From an uncultured Actinomycetes bacterium (GTDB lineage: Bacteria; Actinomycetota; Actinomycetes; Mycobacteriales; Nakamurellaceae), in assembly GCA_937926105.1 (NCBI GenBank), contig CALANS010000009.1, forward strand, positions 1-56,055: a stretch of 56,055 nucleotides of DNA, read 5' to 3'. This document shows, one piece after another, positions 11,776 through 21,839 of this stretch. Below the pieces are notes generated by a model that saw nothing but the letters and a program-made list of their open reading frames with translations, ran no database searches and was not told the origin of the DNA. The stretch's first letter is position 1. Every line of letters starts with the position of its first letter. The position numbers and the translations under genes are program-made.

Positions 11776-12936
11776 TCACCCCTCGTCCATCGCTGGTGTC
11801 CCGCTGGCGGAGACGGTGCCATCGGCGACGGACACCGTCACCCCCGTCAGCGAGGCCGGCACATCCTCGGCCACCGCCGCCGTGATCAGCACCTGCTCGG
11901 CCTGCCCGGCCAGCTCCGCCAACCGACCCCGGCGCGAGACGTCGAGTTCAGCGAACACGTCGTCCAAGATCAGCACCGGCTCGACCCCGTCGGCGCGCAG
12001 CAGCGCAAACGACGCTAGCCGCAAGGACAGCGCGAACGACCACGATTCCCCGTGCGAGGCATAGCCCTTCGCCGGTCCGCCGGCCAGCAGCAGCTCCAGG
12101 TCGTCGCGATGCGGGCCAACCAGACACACGCCCCGGTCCAACTCGGCGTCCCGGCGCCGCCGCATCTCGGCCAGCAGCGCGTCCCGCAGCACACCCCGGT
12201 CGCGCTCGGCCGGGTCGGCGGCATCGGGGCCCAGCGACCAGCGGTAGGCGATGTCGGCAGGAGCGGATGCCGCGCCATCGGTCGCGATGTCCGCATAGGC
12301 CGCTGCCACGTGCGGGCGCAGCGCGTCGACCAGGTCCAGGCGTGCCGCCAGCAGGGTGGAGCCGGTATCTGCCAGGTGCTCGTCCCACACGTCCAGGGTG
12401 GCCAGCCCCCCGCCGGATCGCCGGGCCGGGCCGGCCGATTTGAGCAGTGTGGAGCGTTGTCGGACGATCCGGTCGTAGTCGCTACGCACCCCCGCCAGTC
12501 GGGGGGCGCGCATCACCAGCAGCTCGTCCAGCAGCCGGCGCCGGTCGGTGGGGTCGCCGCGCACCAGGGCCAGGTCCTCTGGGGCAAACAGCACCGTGCG
12601 CAGGATGCCCAGCACGTCCCGGGCCCGCCGCTGGGGGGCTCGGTTGATGCGGGCCCGGTTGGCCTTGCCGGCGGCGACCTCCACCTCCAGCAGCAGCTCC
12701 CGCCCGTCCGACACGACAGCGGCCCGCACCAGCGCCCGCTCGGCACCGCGCCGGATCAGCGGGGCGTCGGTGGCGACCCGGTGCGAGCCGAGGGTGGCCA
12801 GGTAGCCGACCGCCTCCACCAGGTTGGTCTTGCCGGCGCCGTTGTGCCCCACCAGCACGGTCGGACCCGGTGCCAGCGGCAATTCGGCATGCTCCCAGGA
12901 GCGGAAGTCGGACACCGACAGGTGCCGGATGTACAC
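11776..12936 (-). CDS. recF: DNA replication and repair protein RecF
   Basis: 386 residues. RecF is an SMC-like ATPase that helps load RecA at gaps. Walker A is GHNGAGKTN near residue 35. The family motif follows in [24 protein letters not shown]. Walker B with D-loop is [14 protein letters not shown] near residue 325. It begins [14 protein letters not shown], the usual RecF opening. It is in the dnaN-gnd-recF-dciA-gyrB series and immediately precedes dciA. Confidence 0.97.
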   Translation of the reverse strand: MYIRHLSVSDFRSWEHAELPLAPGPTVLVGHNGAGKTNLVEAVGYLATLGSHRVATDAPLIRRGAERALVRAAVVSDGRELLLEVEVAAGKANRARINRAPQRRARDVLGILRTVLFAPEDLALVRGDPTDRRRLLDELLVMRAPRLAGVRSDYDRIVRQRSTLLKSAGPARRSGGGLATLDVWDEHLADTGSTLLAARLDLVDALRPHVAAAYADIATDGAASAPADIAYRWSLGPDAADPAERDRGVLRDALLAEMRRRRDAELDRGVCLVGPHRDDLELLLAGGPAKGYASHGESWSFALSLRLASFALLRADGVEPVLILDDVFAELDVSRRGRLAELAGQAEQVLITAAVAEDVPASLTGVTVSVADGTVSASGTPAMDEG

Positions 12937-13000
12937 GACCCCGTCACCACCCCGTCACCGTTGACGGACGAAGCGCTCGCCTCGTCCCGCCTGACCGCCC

Positions 13001-13099
13001 GCGTGGATCAACATCTGCCGCATGCACCAAGTTCGTCCCACCAGTCACACCAGCCCCTCAGCCGCCACGTTCGTGCATGTCGGAGGAGTTGATCCACGC
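13001..13099. repeat. Intergenic hairpin repeat, copy A
   Basis: A 99-bp element ending in perfect 12-bp inverted arms (GCGTGGATCAAC at 13001-13012, GTTGATCCACGC at 13088-13099). A second, diverged and inverted copy lies at 30139-30228. Shared blocks are TGGATCAAC, GCATGC, TTCGTCCCA and GCCACG. It is non-coding and its right end touches the gnd stop. It is probably one member of a dispersed palindromic family. Confidence 0.6.
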
Positions 13100-14005
13100 T
13101 CAGCTGATCGGGACCGGCGCGTCCGAGCCTTCCTTGCCGACCGCGTGCCCCCCGAACTGGTTGCGCAGCGCGGCCACCACCTTCATGGCCACCGACTCGT
13201 CCTGCCGGGAAGCGAACCGGGCGAACAGCGCCGCGGTGATCACCGGCAGCGGCACCGCATTCTGGATCGCCGCCTCGATCGTCCAGCGCCCCTCGCCGGA
13301 GTCCTGCGCATAGTCCCGGATGCTCGCCAGCCCGGGGTCTGCCTGCAGCGCCCGCACCAGCAGGTCCAGCAGCCAGGACCGGATCACCGTGCCCTGCTGC
13401 CACGAGGCGACCACCTTGTCGGCATCCGGCACCAGGTCCACGGACTTCATCAGCGCATAGCCCTCGCCGTAGGCCTGCATGATCCCGTACTCGATACCGT
13501 TGTGCACCATCTTGGTGAAGTGTCCGGCACCGACCGGACCGGCATGCACAAAGCCCCCCTCCCCGGCGGGCTTAAGCGCGTCGAACACCGGCTGGACGAC
13601 GGCGACGGCGTCGGCGTCACCACCCACCATCAGGGCGTAGCCCTCCTGCAGCCCCCACACCCCGCCGGAGACACCGGCGTCGATGTACCGGATGCCCTTG
13701 TCCGCGGCCGAAGCGGCGTGCACCTGGTCGTCGGTGTACCGGGAATTGCCGCCGTCAACGATGATGTCGCCCGGCTCCAGGACCTCGATCAGGTCGGCCA
13801 CGGTCGCGCGGGTCGGCTCCCCGGAGGGCACCATCACCCACACCGCGCGCGGCGCGTGCAGCGCCGCCACCAGCTCCGGCAGGGAGGCGACGGTGCGGGG
13901 GGCGTCCGGGTTGCGGTCGTAGCCGACCACCTCGTGGCCGGCTAGCCGCAGCCGCTCGGCCATGTTGCTGCCCATCTTGCCCAGGCCGATGAGTCCCAGC
14001 TGCAT
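13100..14005 (-). CDS. gnd: 6-phosphogluconate dehydrogenase, short form
   Basis: 301 residues, the short NAD-type family rather than the 470-residue one. It oxidatively decarboxylates 6-phosphogluconate to ribulose 5-phosphate. The Rossmann motif is GLIGLGKMGSNMAERL at the start. The substrate signature is DGGNSRYTDD. The catalytic region reads AGVSGGVWGLQEGYALMVGG and GHFTKMVHNGIEYGIMQAYGEG, with the lysine and asparagine of the active site. Its location between dnaN and recF is found in Streptomyces- and Frankia-like genomes but not in Mycobacterium. Confidence 0.93.
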   Translation of the reverse strand: MQLGLIGLGKMGSNMAERLRLAGHEVVGYDRNPDAPRTVASLPELVAALHAPRAVWVMVPSGEPTRATVADLIEVLEPGDIIVDGGNSRYTDDQVHAASAADKGIRYIDAGVSGGVWGLQEGYALMVGGDADAVAVVQPVFDALKPAGEGGFVHAGPVGAGHFTKMVHNGIEYGIMQAYGEGYALMKSVDLVPDADKVVASWQQGTVIRSWLLDLLVRALQADPGLASIRDYAQDSGEGRWTIEAAIQNAVPLPVITAALFARFASRQDESVAMKVVAALRNQFGGHAVGKEGSDAPVPIS

Positions 14006-14101
14006 GTTCTCTACCTTCCGTGTCCGGGTGCTATCGGTGACGATGCCACTTCCATCGGCGCTGCGCCCACTGCGCCCAGCCGGCCGGACCAGGAGGCGTC
14101 C

Positions 14102-15235
14102 TCAGCCGGGCAGCCGGGCGGGCATCACCAGATACCGGTAGGCCGGGTCCGCCGCGGAATCGCCCCCAGCGTCGCCCCCAGAAGCGGGCACCGGCAGCAG
14201 CAGCGCCGGACGGCCGGGCGTGGTGAAGGCCAGCCGTACCTGCTCGGTGTGCACCACGGCCAGCCCGTCCAGCAGGTAACCGGGGTTGAACGCGATCAGC
14301 AGCTCGGCGCCGTCGGCCTCGACGGCCAGCTCCTCCTCGGCGCTGCCCTCGTCGTCGCCGCCCGCCGCGAGCCCCAGTGCCCCCTCGCTGACCTGCATGC
14401 GCAGGTGATGCCCCCGGTCGGTGACCAGCGCGACGCGCTTGATCGCCTCGGACAGCTCGGCCACCGGCACCGTCACCGTCGTGGTGTGCTCGCTGGGCAG
14501 CAGCGAGCGGTACTTGACGAACTCCACGTCCAGCAGCCGCACGGTGGTGCGCCGGCCGCCGGCCTGCAAACCGACCAGGCCATCGCCCAATGCGATGGTC
14601 ACGGTGGACTCGCCGGCCATGCTGCGCGCTGCCTCGGCCAGGGTGCGGGCGGGCACCAACACCGCCGTGGAGATATCCGGCGCGTCCGGTGTCCAGCCGA
14701 GCTCCCGCACGGCCAGGCGGAACCGGTCGGTGGCCGCCAGTGTCAGCTTCTCGCCCTCGATCTCCACCCGGATCCCGGTGAGCATCGGCAGCGTGTCGTC
14801 CCGGCCCGCCGCGACCGCCGTCTGCACCACGGCCTCGGCGAACTCGGCGGCCGGCACCGTGCCGGAGGCGCCCGGCATGTCCGGCAGCGCCGGGTAGTCC
14901 TCCACCGGCATGGTGGGCAGCGCGAACCTGGCGGAGCCGCAGCGGATCGCGACCTTGGCCCCGTCGACCTCGACGTCCACCGGCTTGGCCGGTAGCGACC
15001 GGGTGATCTCCGACAACAGCCGGCCGGACACCAAGACCTTGCCCGCGGTCTCGGCGTCGACAGACAGCTCGGCCCGGGTGGATACCTCGTAGTCGAACCC
15101 CGCCACGGAGAGCGTGGATCCGTCGACGGTGAGCAGGATTCCGCCGAGCACGGGGACCGGCGGGCGGCTCGGCAGCGACCGGGCCACCCAGGCCACGGCG
15201 TCGGCGAGATCCTCGCGGGCGACGCGGAACTTCAT
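14102..15235 (-). CDS. dnaN: DNA polymerase III sliding clamp (beta)
   Basis: 377 residues from the ATG at 15235, with AAAGGA 7 nt upstream; the longer open frame runs into oriC and is not coding. The clamp is a ring dimer of three similar domains per subunit that tethers the polymerase. Recognisable pieces are [48 protein letters not shown] and the C-terminal [12 protein letters not shown]. An acidic loop ([20 protein letters not shown]) lies in domain three. Confidence 0.97.
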   Translation of the reverse strand: MKFRVAREDLADAVAWVARSLPSRPPVPVLGGILLTVDGSTLSVAGFDYEVSTRAELSVDAETAGKVLVSGRLLSEITRSLPAKPVDVEVDGAKVAIRCGSARFALPTMPVEDYPALPDMPGASGTVPAAEFAEAVVQTAVAAGRDDTLPMLTGIRVEIEGEKLTLAATDRFRLAVRELGWTPDAPDISTAVLVPARTLAEAARSMAGESTVTIALGDGLVGLQAGGRRTTVRLLDVEFVKYRSLLPSEHTTTVTVPVAELSEAIKRVALVTDRGHHLRMQVSEGALGLAAGGDDEGSAEEELAVEADGAELLIAFNPGYLLDGLAVVHTEQVRLAFTTPGRPALLLPVPASGGDAGGDSAADPAYRYLVMPARLPG

Positions 15236-15710
15236 GGACGGTCCTTTCGCTCGCTTGACGCACCGCGCAGGGTGCGGCGTCTCACCGTACGACCAAAACG
15301 ACGGCCCGTCATCCCCGGGGTTTGGGGCGCGGGTGCTCGCATGCCGATCATGCCTGGCCGGCCCGGGAGGTTGTCCCCAGGCCCTAGGACGTAGTTGATT
15401 TCTAGGAGAGAAATAACAGTAGGCGTAGTAGGTGCTGTGGATGGTGTGGACCGACGGGCATCGCCGCTGGACGGCGGGCGTGTCGCCGGTCGGGACGGTG
15501 TCGGGACAACCCGCGCGCGCCCCGTGCACGGGTGGGGATGCGGCGGCCGGTGGTGTGTGCGCTGTGCGGCGGCAGCAGAGTTGTCCCCAGCCATCCACAG
15601 AGTTGTCCACAGGATGTGCATGACCTATGTGTCGGCGGTCACGTTGGTGACGAAACGGTCACGGGTGCTGGGCGGCGTCCGGTGAGGTGGCGCGGCCGCG
15701 GTGACGGGGA
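15236..15710. other. oriC: Replication origin oriC between dnaA and dnaN
   Basis: A 475-bp non-coding spacer in the usual actinobacterial oriC position. DnaA-box-like nonamers: TTGTCCACA at 15603-15611 (perfect for high-GC species), TTGTCCCCA at 15581-15589 and 15371-15379, CCATCCACA at 15591-15599, and its complement at 15436-15444. An AT-richer patch around 15390-15430 (TTGATTTCTAGGAGAG, AAATAACAG) is the best unwinding candidate. A longer GC-rich stretch separates it from the box cluster. Confidence 0.85.
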
Positions 15711-17339
15711 TCAGCGGCGGACCTGGTCACGGATGCGGGCGGTCAGCTCCTGCACGCACTCGTACGTCTGCCGCCGCTCGGTGATCTCCAGCCGGATCTT
15801 CTTGGCCGCGTGCATCACCGTGGTGTGGTCTCGCCCGCCGAACGTCTTGCCGATCGCCGGCAGCGTCAGCTCGGTGAGCTCTCGACACAGGTACATGGCG
15901 ATCTGCCGGGCGCTGGCGATGTGCTTGGTCTTGCTGGCCCCGCACAGGTCGTCGATGGACAGCGCGAAGTAGTCGGCGACCACCGCCATGATGGTGGCCG
16001 CGTCGATGTCGGCGGTCATCGCGTCGTGGATCAGGTCACGCAGCACCACCTGGGCGAGCGCGAGGTCCACCGGCTGCCGATTGAGGGAGGCAAAGGCGGT
16101 GACGCGGATCAGCGCGCCCTCCAGCTCCCGGATGTTGCGCTCGATCCGGCTGGCGATGAATTCCAGCACATCGTCGGGGACCTCCAACCGGTCCAGCGAG
16201 GCCTTCTTGCGCAGGATCGCGATCCGGGTCTCCAGCTCAGGCGGCTGGATGTCGGTGATCAGGCCCCAGGCGAATCGGGTGCGGACCCGGTCCTCCAGGG
16301 TCTCCAGCCGCTTCGGGGGCCGGTCGGAGGAGATGACGATCTGCCGGTTGGCGTTGTAGAGCGTGTTGAAGGTGTGGAAGAACTCCTCCTGGGTGCCCTC
16401 CTTCCCCTCCAGGAACTGCACGTCGTCCAGCAGCAGCACGTCGACGTTGCGGTACCGGCGGCGGAAGGCCTCCTTGCGGTCATCGCGCAGCGAGTTGATG
16501 AAATCGTTGGTGAACTCCTCGCTGGAGACATACCGCACGCGGGCGCCCGGGTAGAGCTTTTGCACGTAGTGCCCGATGCCGTGCAGCAGATGCGTCTTGC
16601 CCAGGCCGGAGTCGCCCCAGATGAACAGCGGGTTGTAGCTCTGCGCCGGGGCCTCGGCCACCGCGATCGCGGCGGCGTGCGCGAACCGGTTGGAGCCGCC
16701 CATCACGAACGTCTCGAAGGTGTACTTCTCATTCAGGCGGGTCTCGGCGGCACTCGGCGGCGGACCGGCGCGGCGCCCGGAATTGCCACCCCATAGTGGG
16801 ATCACCGTGGCGTCGTCTTCGTCGTCCTCGTCTGTCGGCGTCGCCTCGGCGCCGGGTGCCGGATCAGAGTGACGTTCGGGTTCGGCAGCAAGATCCCTGC
16901 CGGTGGTGAAATCGGCGGTGACGGGGCCGGCGAGGGATGGGCCGGGCGCAACCGGGCGACCGTTGATGGGTGCGCCGTTGATGGGTGCGCCGTTGACGGC
17001 GGTCCCAGCCTGGGCGTGCCCGTCCAACAGGCGCGGCGTCGTGACCGAATCCTGTCCCGGCGCCGGGTCCGGGGCCAGCGACGGGTCTGTCGTCACCGCG
17101 AGTGAAACGGTTCTTCGCAGCCGCTCGGACAACGCGCCGGTCACGGCCTCCCGCAGGTCGCGTTCGATGGCGTTGCGCACCAGGTCGGACGGCGCAGCGA
17201 GTAGCACGGTGCTGGCGACCGCGCCGATCGGCCGGGTGACGGACAGCAGCGTGCGCTGGCCGCGGGAGATCTGCGGAGTCAGGGTCGCGACGACGTCACG
17301 CCAGACGTCCTCGGAGACGTCGATCCCGTCCTCGGACAA
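15711..17339 (-). CDS. dnaA: Chromosomal replication initiator DnaA
   Basis: 542 residues. It starts at a TTG with AAGGGGAGG 7 nt upstream, as in mycobacteria. Domain I is [16 protein letters not shown]. Domain II is a long disordered linker (about 85-195) with a short NGAPI duplication. Domain III is AAA+ with Walker A GDSGLGKT (242-249), Walker [10 protein letters not shown] and sensor motifs. Domain IV ends with the DnaA-box reader [10 protein letters not shown]. It binds oriC to start replication. DnaA boxes on both sides of the gene suggest autoregulation. Confidence 0.98.
   Translation of the reverse strand: MSEDGIDVSEDVWRDVVATLTPQISRGQRTLLSVTRPIGAVASTVLLAAPSDLVRNAIERDLREAVTGALSERLRRTVSLAVTTDPSLAPDPAPGQDSVTTPRLLDGHAQAGTAVNGAPINGAPINGRPVAPGPSLAGPVTADFTTGRDLAAEPERHSDPAPGAEATPTDEDDEDDATVIPLWGGNSGRRAGPPPSAAETRLNEKYTFETFVMGGSNRFAHAAAIAVAEAPAQSYNPLFIWGDSGLGKTHLLHGIGHYVQKLYPGARVRYVSSEEFTNDFINSLRDDRKEAFRRRYRNVDVLLLDDVQFLEGKEGTQEEFFHTFNTLYNANRQIVISSDRPPKRLETLEDRVRTRFAWGLITDIQPPELETRIAILRKKASLDRLEVPDDVLEFIASRIERNIRELEGALIRVTAFASLNRQPVDLALAQVVLRDLIHDAMTADIDAATIMAVVADYFALSIDDLCGASKTKHIASARQIAMYLCRELTELTLPAIGKTFGGRDHTTVMHAAKKIRLEITERRQTYECVQELTARIRDQVRR
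16961..16997. repeat. 15-bp tandem repeat within dnaA linker
   Basis: Two exact 15-bp units (CGTTGATGGGTGCGC) at 16961-16975 and 16976-16990, then a partial third. They encode the repeated N-G-A-P-I in the unstructured domain II, so copy number could vary without harm. Confidence 0.7.
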
Positions 17340-18011
17340 CCGGCAGCCTCCCCTTCACCACAGCACATGCCTGCCGGACGGACGGGCATCCCACGAGTCG
17401 GACCGGCTCGGGCTCGGGCCCGGATGCCGTTGGCGACGGCGCCGCCGAAGCCATGTTCGACGCCATGGTCGAGCACCATTGTCCGGCAGCCGGGCACGCC
17501 CCTCCCGCGCGCCCCGCGATTCCCGTCCCGCCCAGGCCGGCCCACTGAGGTGCGTTCATCCACACGAGTTATCCACATTCGGGACAACTTCGTGGTGACG
17601 GGGCTCCGGTGGGCCACACCGTGGTGCCGACGGGCGCTGTGAACGTGTGGTGGTGCTGGTCGTTCCTCGCGTGGCGGACGCTAACAACTTTCCCTCGCTT
17701 GCCACAAGTGCTGAGGCTAGGCAAGGACCGTCGTCGGCGTGTCGCGAACAAATATCGGCACCGGGGGCCGCACTGGTTTGCCTGAACTGCCGCAGGTCCG
17801 TAGGCTGGTGGCACGCCCTGTTCGTCGGGTCGTTTCGTGCTGTCCGCCTCCGTGTCGGTGGTGGTCGGTGCGGACGCTCATCGGACGACACGCCCGAGCC
17901 CGGCCGAACCGGTGGTGCGCGGAGTGCCGGCCGCGGCGGGCATCGACACCACACCTCGGCGGTCACGGGCGACCGTCGCCGCAGCAGAACGACACGACTG
18001 GAGACACCACC
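17340..18011. promoter_or_regulatory. Divergent dnaA/rpmH regulatory region with DnaA boxes
   Basis: About 670 bp between the divergently transcribed dnaA and rpmH. It holds a perfect TTATCCACA box at 17570-17578, a near-box TCATCCACA at 17557-17565 and a weaker complement at 17580-17588. These are about 220-240 bp upstream of the dnaA start. Such boxes could allow DnaA autoregulation or act as a second part of the origin. No gene is seen; the open frames here lack known motifs. Confidence 0.65.
17778..17806 (+). promoter_or_regulatory. Predicted rpmH promoter
   Basis: TTGCCT at 17778-17783 and TAGGCT at 17801-17806, spaced by 17 bp, resemble a housekeeping sigma promoter. Transcription would start near 17813, leaving a leader of about 200 nt before the rpmH GTG. 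Confidence 0.5.
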
Positions 18012-18149
18012 GTGAGCAAGCGCACCTATCAGCCGAACAATCGCAGGCGCGCCAAGGTCCACGGCTTCCGGCTGCGCATGCGCACCCGTGCGGGCCGCGC
18101 CATCCTGGCCGCCCGACGCCGTAAGGGTCGCGCCGCGTTGTCGGCGTAG
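18012..18149 (+). CDS. rpmH: 50S ribosomal protein L34
   Basis: 45 residues from a GTG at 18012: [24 protein letters not shown], then [19 protein letters not shown]. The Arg/Lys-rich sequence is the complete L34 pattern. L34 is a small component of the large ribosomal subunit. It heads the rpmH-rnpA-yidD-yidC series that diverges from dnaA in nearly all bacteria. Confidence 0.97.
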   Translation: MSKRTYQPNNRRRAKVHGFRLRMRTRAGRAILAARRRKGRAALSA

Positions 18150-18175
18150 ACCTCGTTCTGATTCGCCGGACAGCC

Positions 18176-18604
18176 ATGTTGCCCGCCGCCGCCCGGTTGC
18201 GCGTCGCGGCGGACTTCGCCAGGGCGACCCGTCGTGGCCGCCGCGGATCCTCCCCCACGGTGGTGGTTCACCTGTTGCCCTCCGACCGCCCGGTCGGCGC
18301 CCGCGCCGGTTTTGTGGTCTCCAAGAAGGTCGGCAACTCCGTGGTTCGACATCGCGTCACCCGCAGGCTGCGACCGCTGGTCCGGGTGCACCTGTCCGAG
18401 CTACCCGCCGGCACCGACCTGGTGATCCGGGCGTTGCCCGCCGCTGCCGGCGCCTCGAGCCGGCAGCTGTCGGCGGACCTGGCAGCGGCGCTGCGTGGCG
18501 CAGCCCGGCGGGCTGGGGTCGAACGGGTCCGGGCTGGGGTCGAACGGGCCGTGGCTCCAGGTGCCGCACCGGATCGTGCTGCGGATCCGGGAGCGTGCGC
18601 ATGA
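18176..18604 (+). CDS. rnpA: Ribonuclease P protein component
   Basis: 142 residues, near family length with an extended C-terminus. It binds the RNase P RNA and helps in pre-tRNA 5' processing. The RNA-binding signature [20 protein letters not shown] is clear near residues 50-69. It starts at ATG 18176, 26 nt after rpmH. The last 20 residues are Ala/Arg/Pro-rich, including a duplicated GVER-VRAG stretch that reflects an imperfect DNA repeat around 18515-18550. It overlaps yidD by 4 nt. Confidence 0.93.
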   Translation: MLPAAARLRVAADFARATRRGRRGSSPTVVVHLLPSDRPVGARAGFVVSKKVGNSVVRHRVTRRLRPLVRVHLSELPAGTDLVIRALPAAAGASSRQLSADLAAALRGAARRAGVERVRAGVERAVAPGAAPDRAADPGACA

Positions 18605-19128
18605 GCGGTCGCCCGTCACCGGTGCCGGAGAAATCACCCTCCTGCGTGCCGAACGTCGATCCGCGTGCCCCATTGAGTACGCAGATCGGGGATCGGCACG
18701 CAGACCGGGCCAAATACCGGCGTCCGTCACCGCTGGCCTGGCTGCTGATCCAGCCGATCCGCTTCTACCAGCGGTTCATCACCCCGTATACGCCGGCCAC
18801 CTGCCGCTATTACCCCACCTGCAGCAGCTACGCGGTGCGGGCGTTGCGCACGCACGGCGCGCTCAAGGGCACGCTGCTCACGGCGGGGCGGCTGCTGCGC
18901 TGCAACCCGTGGAGCTCCGGAGGCATCGACTACCCGCCGCCGCGCAGCGCATGGCATGGTGTCCAGACCGACCCGGACCGTCCGGCCGCCTCCGACGCAA
19001 CAGTCCCGCCGGTCGATCCGACCCCCTTCTCGGAACATCCGGCGCCGGCCGGTCGTTCCGTCACCGACCTGTGCACCGCGCAGCCTGCCGTGGCCCGCGC
19101 ATCGATAGCGGGGAGTACCGCAGCGTGA
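18601..19128 (+). CDS. yidD: Membrane protein insertion efficiency factor YidD
   Basis: 175 residues. The ATG overlaps the rnpA stop (ATGA). The core from about residue 45 has the family signature: [35 protein letters not shown], an amphipathic helix with three conserved cysteines, then [15 protein letters not shown]. The N-terminal 40 and C-terminal 60 residues are lineage-specific and disordered, so the protein is about twice the typical 80-100. YidD assists YidC in membrane insertion. It is coupled to yidC by GTGA overlap. Confidence 0.92.
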   Translation: MSGRPSPVPEKSPSCVPNVDPRAPLSTQIGDRHADRAKYRRPSPLAWLLIQPIRFYQRFITPYTPATCRYYPTCSSYAVRALRTHGALKGTLLTAGRLLRCNPWSSGGIDYPPPRSAWHGVQTDPDRPAASDATVPPVDPTPFSEHPAPAGRSVTDLCTAQPAVARASIAGSTAA

Positions 19129-20366
19129 GTATGAGTGTGTCCACCCTGAGCCTTCTCGCGGCGCCGGCGGCCGAGCCGAAGGATCCCGGGTTCAGCCTGT
19201 GGTCGTTGGACTTCATCTACTACCCGGTCTCCGGGATCATGTGGGTCTGGCACAAGATCTTCGGCTTCCTGTTCGGGGTGTTCGGCGCGGAGAACCCGTA
19301 CTCCAACGCGTGGGCCTGGGTGCTGTCGGTGATGTTCCTGGTCTTCACCCTGCGGGTCATCATGTTCAAGCCCTTCATGAAGCAGATGGACTCGCAGCTC
19401 AAGATGCAGGCCATCCAGCCGGAGATGAAGCGGCTGCGGGAGAAGTACAAGGACGACCGGCAGCGCCTCACCGAAGAAATGATGAAGCTGAACAAGGAGG
19501 CAGGGGTCAACCCGTTAGCCTCCTGTCTGCCGGCGCTGCTGCAGGCACCGGCGTTCATCGGCTTGTTCCACGTGCTGCGGAACTTCATCACGGCCTATAA
19601 CGGCGGACCCGGGGCGAATGGCGGACCGCCGATCCACAACTACTTCTTCCCGGTGAGCGACGTCAACTCGTTCCACGACGCGTTGCTGTTCGGCGGGGCG
19701 TCGCTGTCGGCGCACCTGACGATGCCTGCGACATCGACCGACCCCCTGGTCACCTCGCTGGCGGATTTGGGCTCGACCCGCGAGACGATGCTGTGGGTCG
19801 GGATTCCGCTGATGATCCTCGCGGCCGTGGCCACGCACCTGTCCTCGCGTAAGTCGATTGCCCGACAGGCTCAGACCGGCACCGCTGCCACCGGCCAGAT
19901 GGCCATCATGCAAAAGCTGATGCTGTACGTCTTCCCGGCCGGCGTGCTGTTCATCGGAGCGTTCTACCCCCTGGCGCTGCTGTTCTACTGGCTTGCCAAT
20001 AACTTCTGGACCTTCGGTCAGCTCGCGGTGGCGCACCGCATCCAGGACCGCAAGCACGCCGAAGAGGCGCAGGTGGTCGAGGCGGCCAAGGAGTCCACCA
20101 CCTTCTCCACACCAAAACCGGGTGCCAAGCCCCAGAAATCGAAGCCGTCGCAGCGGTCGGTGATCCAGCCGTCGCCGGTGGATCGGGACGGCTCCGCCGA
20201 TGGATCCGGCGAATCGGGTTCGGCCGGCTCCGCCGGGTCGACCGCCGCATCGGAGGACCCACCGCCGGGGATGATCAGCGACAACGGGCCTCGCACGCCA
20301 CGCCCCGGAGCCAAGCCGAGCCGGCCGGGTGGCAATGCGCGCAAGCGCAAACCCGGTCGACGCTGA
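19125..20366 (+). CDS. yidC: Membrane protein insertase YidC/OxaA
   Basis: 413 residues from the GTG at 19125, which overlaps the yidD stop by 4 nt; an ATG two codons on is an alternative. Membrane segments are seen near 60-80, 135-155 and, in the second half, two more hydrophobic stretches ([19 protein letters not shown] and [31 protein letters not shown]). The first two are separated by the cytosolic helical hairpin rich in Lys/Gln ([20 protein letters not shown]). The C-terminal 80 residues are basic and disordered. It inserts proteins alone or with SecYEG. Confidence 0.96.
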   Translation: MSMSVSTLSLLAAPAAEPKDPGFSLWSLDFIYYPVSGIMWVWHKIFGFLFGVFGAENPYSNAWAWVLSVMFLVFTLRVIMFKPFMKQMDSQLKMQAIQPEMKRLREKYKDDRQRLTEEMMKLNKEAGVNPLASCLPALLQAPAFIGLFHVLRNFITAYNGGPGANGGPPIHNYFFPVSDVNSFHDALLFGGASLSAHLTMPATSTDPLVTSLADLGSTRETMLWVGIPLMILAAVATHLSSRKSIARQAQTGTAATGQMAIMQKLMLYVFPAGVLFIGAFYPLALLFYWLANNFWTFGQLAVAHRIQDRKHAEEAQVVEAAKESTTFSTPKPGAKPQKSKPSQRSVIQPSPVDRDGSADGSGESGSAGSAGSTAASEDPPPGMISDNGPRTPRPGAKPSRPGGNARKRKPGRR

Positions 20367-20468
20367 GCCCGAGCGGCGCCCGGTCGCGCCGAGCGGGATT
20401 GCCCCGCGGCCGCCGGATCGAGAGCTTCCGCCCGACGATGGGCGGCACACCAGGAAGAGGATCAAGCG

Positions 20469-21143
20469 ATGACGGAAAGTACTGGGACGCAGGCGATCGA
20501 CGAGGCTGCGGTAACAACCGGGGCGGTGCCCGTCGACACCGTCACCGATACGGCGACGGTCGCCGAGCACGCGAGTGCCCGCACCGGCAGTGAGCCCGCG
20601 GCGGTCGAGGACGCGGCCGACGCGGCCGACTCTGGTTCGGACGATTCGGATTCCGGTCCCGAGGCCGCCGACGAGGCGCGCGACGACCTGGTTGCCGAGG
20701 GTGACGCAGCGGGCGACTATCTGGAGCGGCTGCTGGACATCCTGGACTACGACGGGGATATCGACCTGGACGTCGAGGGTGAGCGGGCCGTGGTGTCCGT
20801 GATCGGTGACGGGGACATCGAGAAGCTGGTCGGCGAGCGCGGCGAGGTGCTCGACGCACTGCAGGAGCTGACCAGGTTGGCGGCCGGCGTGGAGACCGGT
20901 CAGCGTTCCCGGCTGATGCTGGACATCGCGGGCTTCCGGGCCAAGCGTCGCGCGGAGCTGACCGAGCTGGGCCGGGAAACGGCGGAGCAGGTGGTCGCGT
21001 CCGGTAGTCCGGTGAAACTGGGCTCGATGAACCCGTTCGAGCGCAAGGTGGTGCACGACGCGGTCGCGACGGTGGCCGGTGCCACGTCGTCGAGCGAAGG
21101 CGAGGAGCCGCACCGCCGCGTCGTCGTGTCCCCTGCGGGCTGA
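20469..21143 (+). CDS. jag: Jag/KhpB-like RNA-binding protein (KH and R3H)
   Basis: 224 residues. The first 75 are acidic and disordered. Then a KH-like part (YLERLLDILDYDGDIDLDVEGERAVVSVIGDGDIEKLVGERGEVLDALQ) carries the GERGEVLDAL RNA-contact loop. The R3H part (RAELTELGRETAEQVVASG, then NPFERKVVHDAVA) ends it; the usual final His of R3H is in VVHDAV. Its Jag/EloR relatives bind RNA and influence cell elongation. It follows yidC at the conserved position (Rv3920c). Confidence 0.92.
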   Translation: MTESTGTQAIDEAAVTTGAVPVDTVTDTATVAEHASARTGSEPAAVEDAADAADSGSDDSDSGPEAADEARDDLVAEGDAAGDYLERLLDILDYDGDIDLDVEGERAVVSVIGDGDIEKLVGERGEVLDALQELTRLAAGVETGQRSRLMLDIAGFRAKRRAELTELGRETAEQVVASGSPVKLGSMNPFERKVVHDAVATVAGATSSSEGEEPHRRVVVSPAG

Positions 21144-21154
21144 CGACACCGCAC

Positions 21155-21802
21155 GTGGAGGCGGAACCGGACATTGCGCCGGCGGTGTTCGGCGCGCACA
21201 TCGGGCTGGCGCGCAGGTACGCGGAGTTGCTCGCCGGGCCCGGGGTGCGGCGCGGGTTGATCGGCCCTCGGGAGCCGGATCGGCTGTGGAGTCGACACCT
21301 GCTGAACTGCGCGGTGCTGGGTGAACTGGTGCCCACCGGGGTCCGAGTGGTGGATGTCGGCAGCGGCGCGGGGCTGCCCGGGATTCCGCTCGTGCTGGCG
21401 CGGCCGGACCTGCGGCTCGAGCTGGTGGAGCCGCTGCTGCGGCGCAGCACCTTCCTGACCGAGGTGCTCGGTGAGCTCGGCCTAGCCGGCTGTCGAGTGG
21501 TGCGCGCCCGTGCGGAGGATGCCGTCGATGCGGTGGGTGGGGCGGATGTGGTGACGGCTCGCGCGGTGGCGCCGCTGGCCAGGCTGGCCGGGTGGACCGC
21601 CCCGCTGCTGCGTCCGGGCGGAACGCTGCTGGCCCTCAAGGGCGCGTCGGCTGCGGCAGAGGTACAGCGGGATCGGGTGGCGGTGCGTGTCGCGGGCATC
21701 GTCGATGTGACCGTGCGGACCATCGGCGCGGAGTGGGATGAGCCGGTTACCGTCGTGGTCGGTCGGCGATCGGATCGACCCGGACGACCGCGAAACCGGT
21801 AG
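21155..21802 (+). CDS. rsmG: 16S rRNA m7G527 methyltransferase
   Basis: 215 residues starting at GTG 21155. It methylates G527 of 16S rRNA with S-adenosylmethionine. Seen are the family lead (YAELLAGPGVRRGLIGPREPDRLWSRHLLNCAVL), the SAM loop (VVDVGSGAGLPGIPLVLARP) and LELVEPLLRRSTFLTEV. Loss of this gene in other bacteria gives low-level streptomycin resistance. It follows jag as in mycobacteria (gidB). Confidence 0.95.
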   Translation: MEAEPDIAPAVFGAHIGLARRYAELLAGPGVRRGLIGPREPDRLWSRHLLNCAVLGELVPTGVRVVDVGSGAGLPGIPLVLARPDLRLELVEPLLRRSTFLTEVLGELGLAGCRVVRARAEDAVDAVGGADVVTARAVAPLARLAGWTAPLLRPGGTLLALKGASAAAEVQRDRVAVRVAGIVDVTVRTIGAEWDEPVTVVVGRRSDRPGRPRNR

Positions 21803-21839
21803 CGCCTTTCTCGTCGTGAGCCGGGTAGCGAATCGGCGC

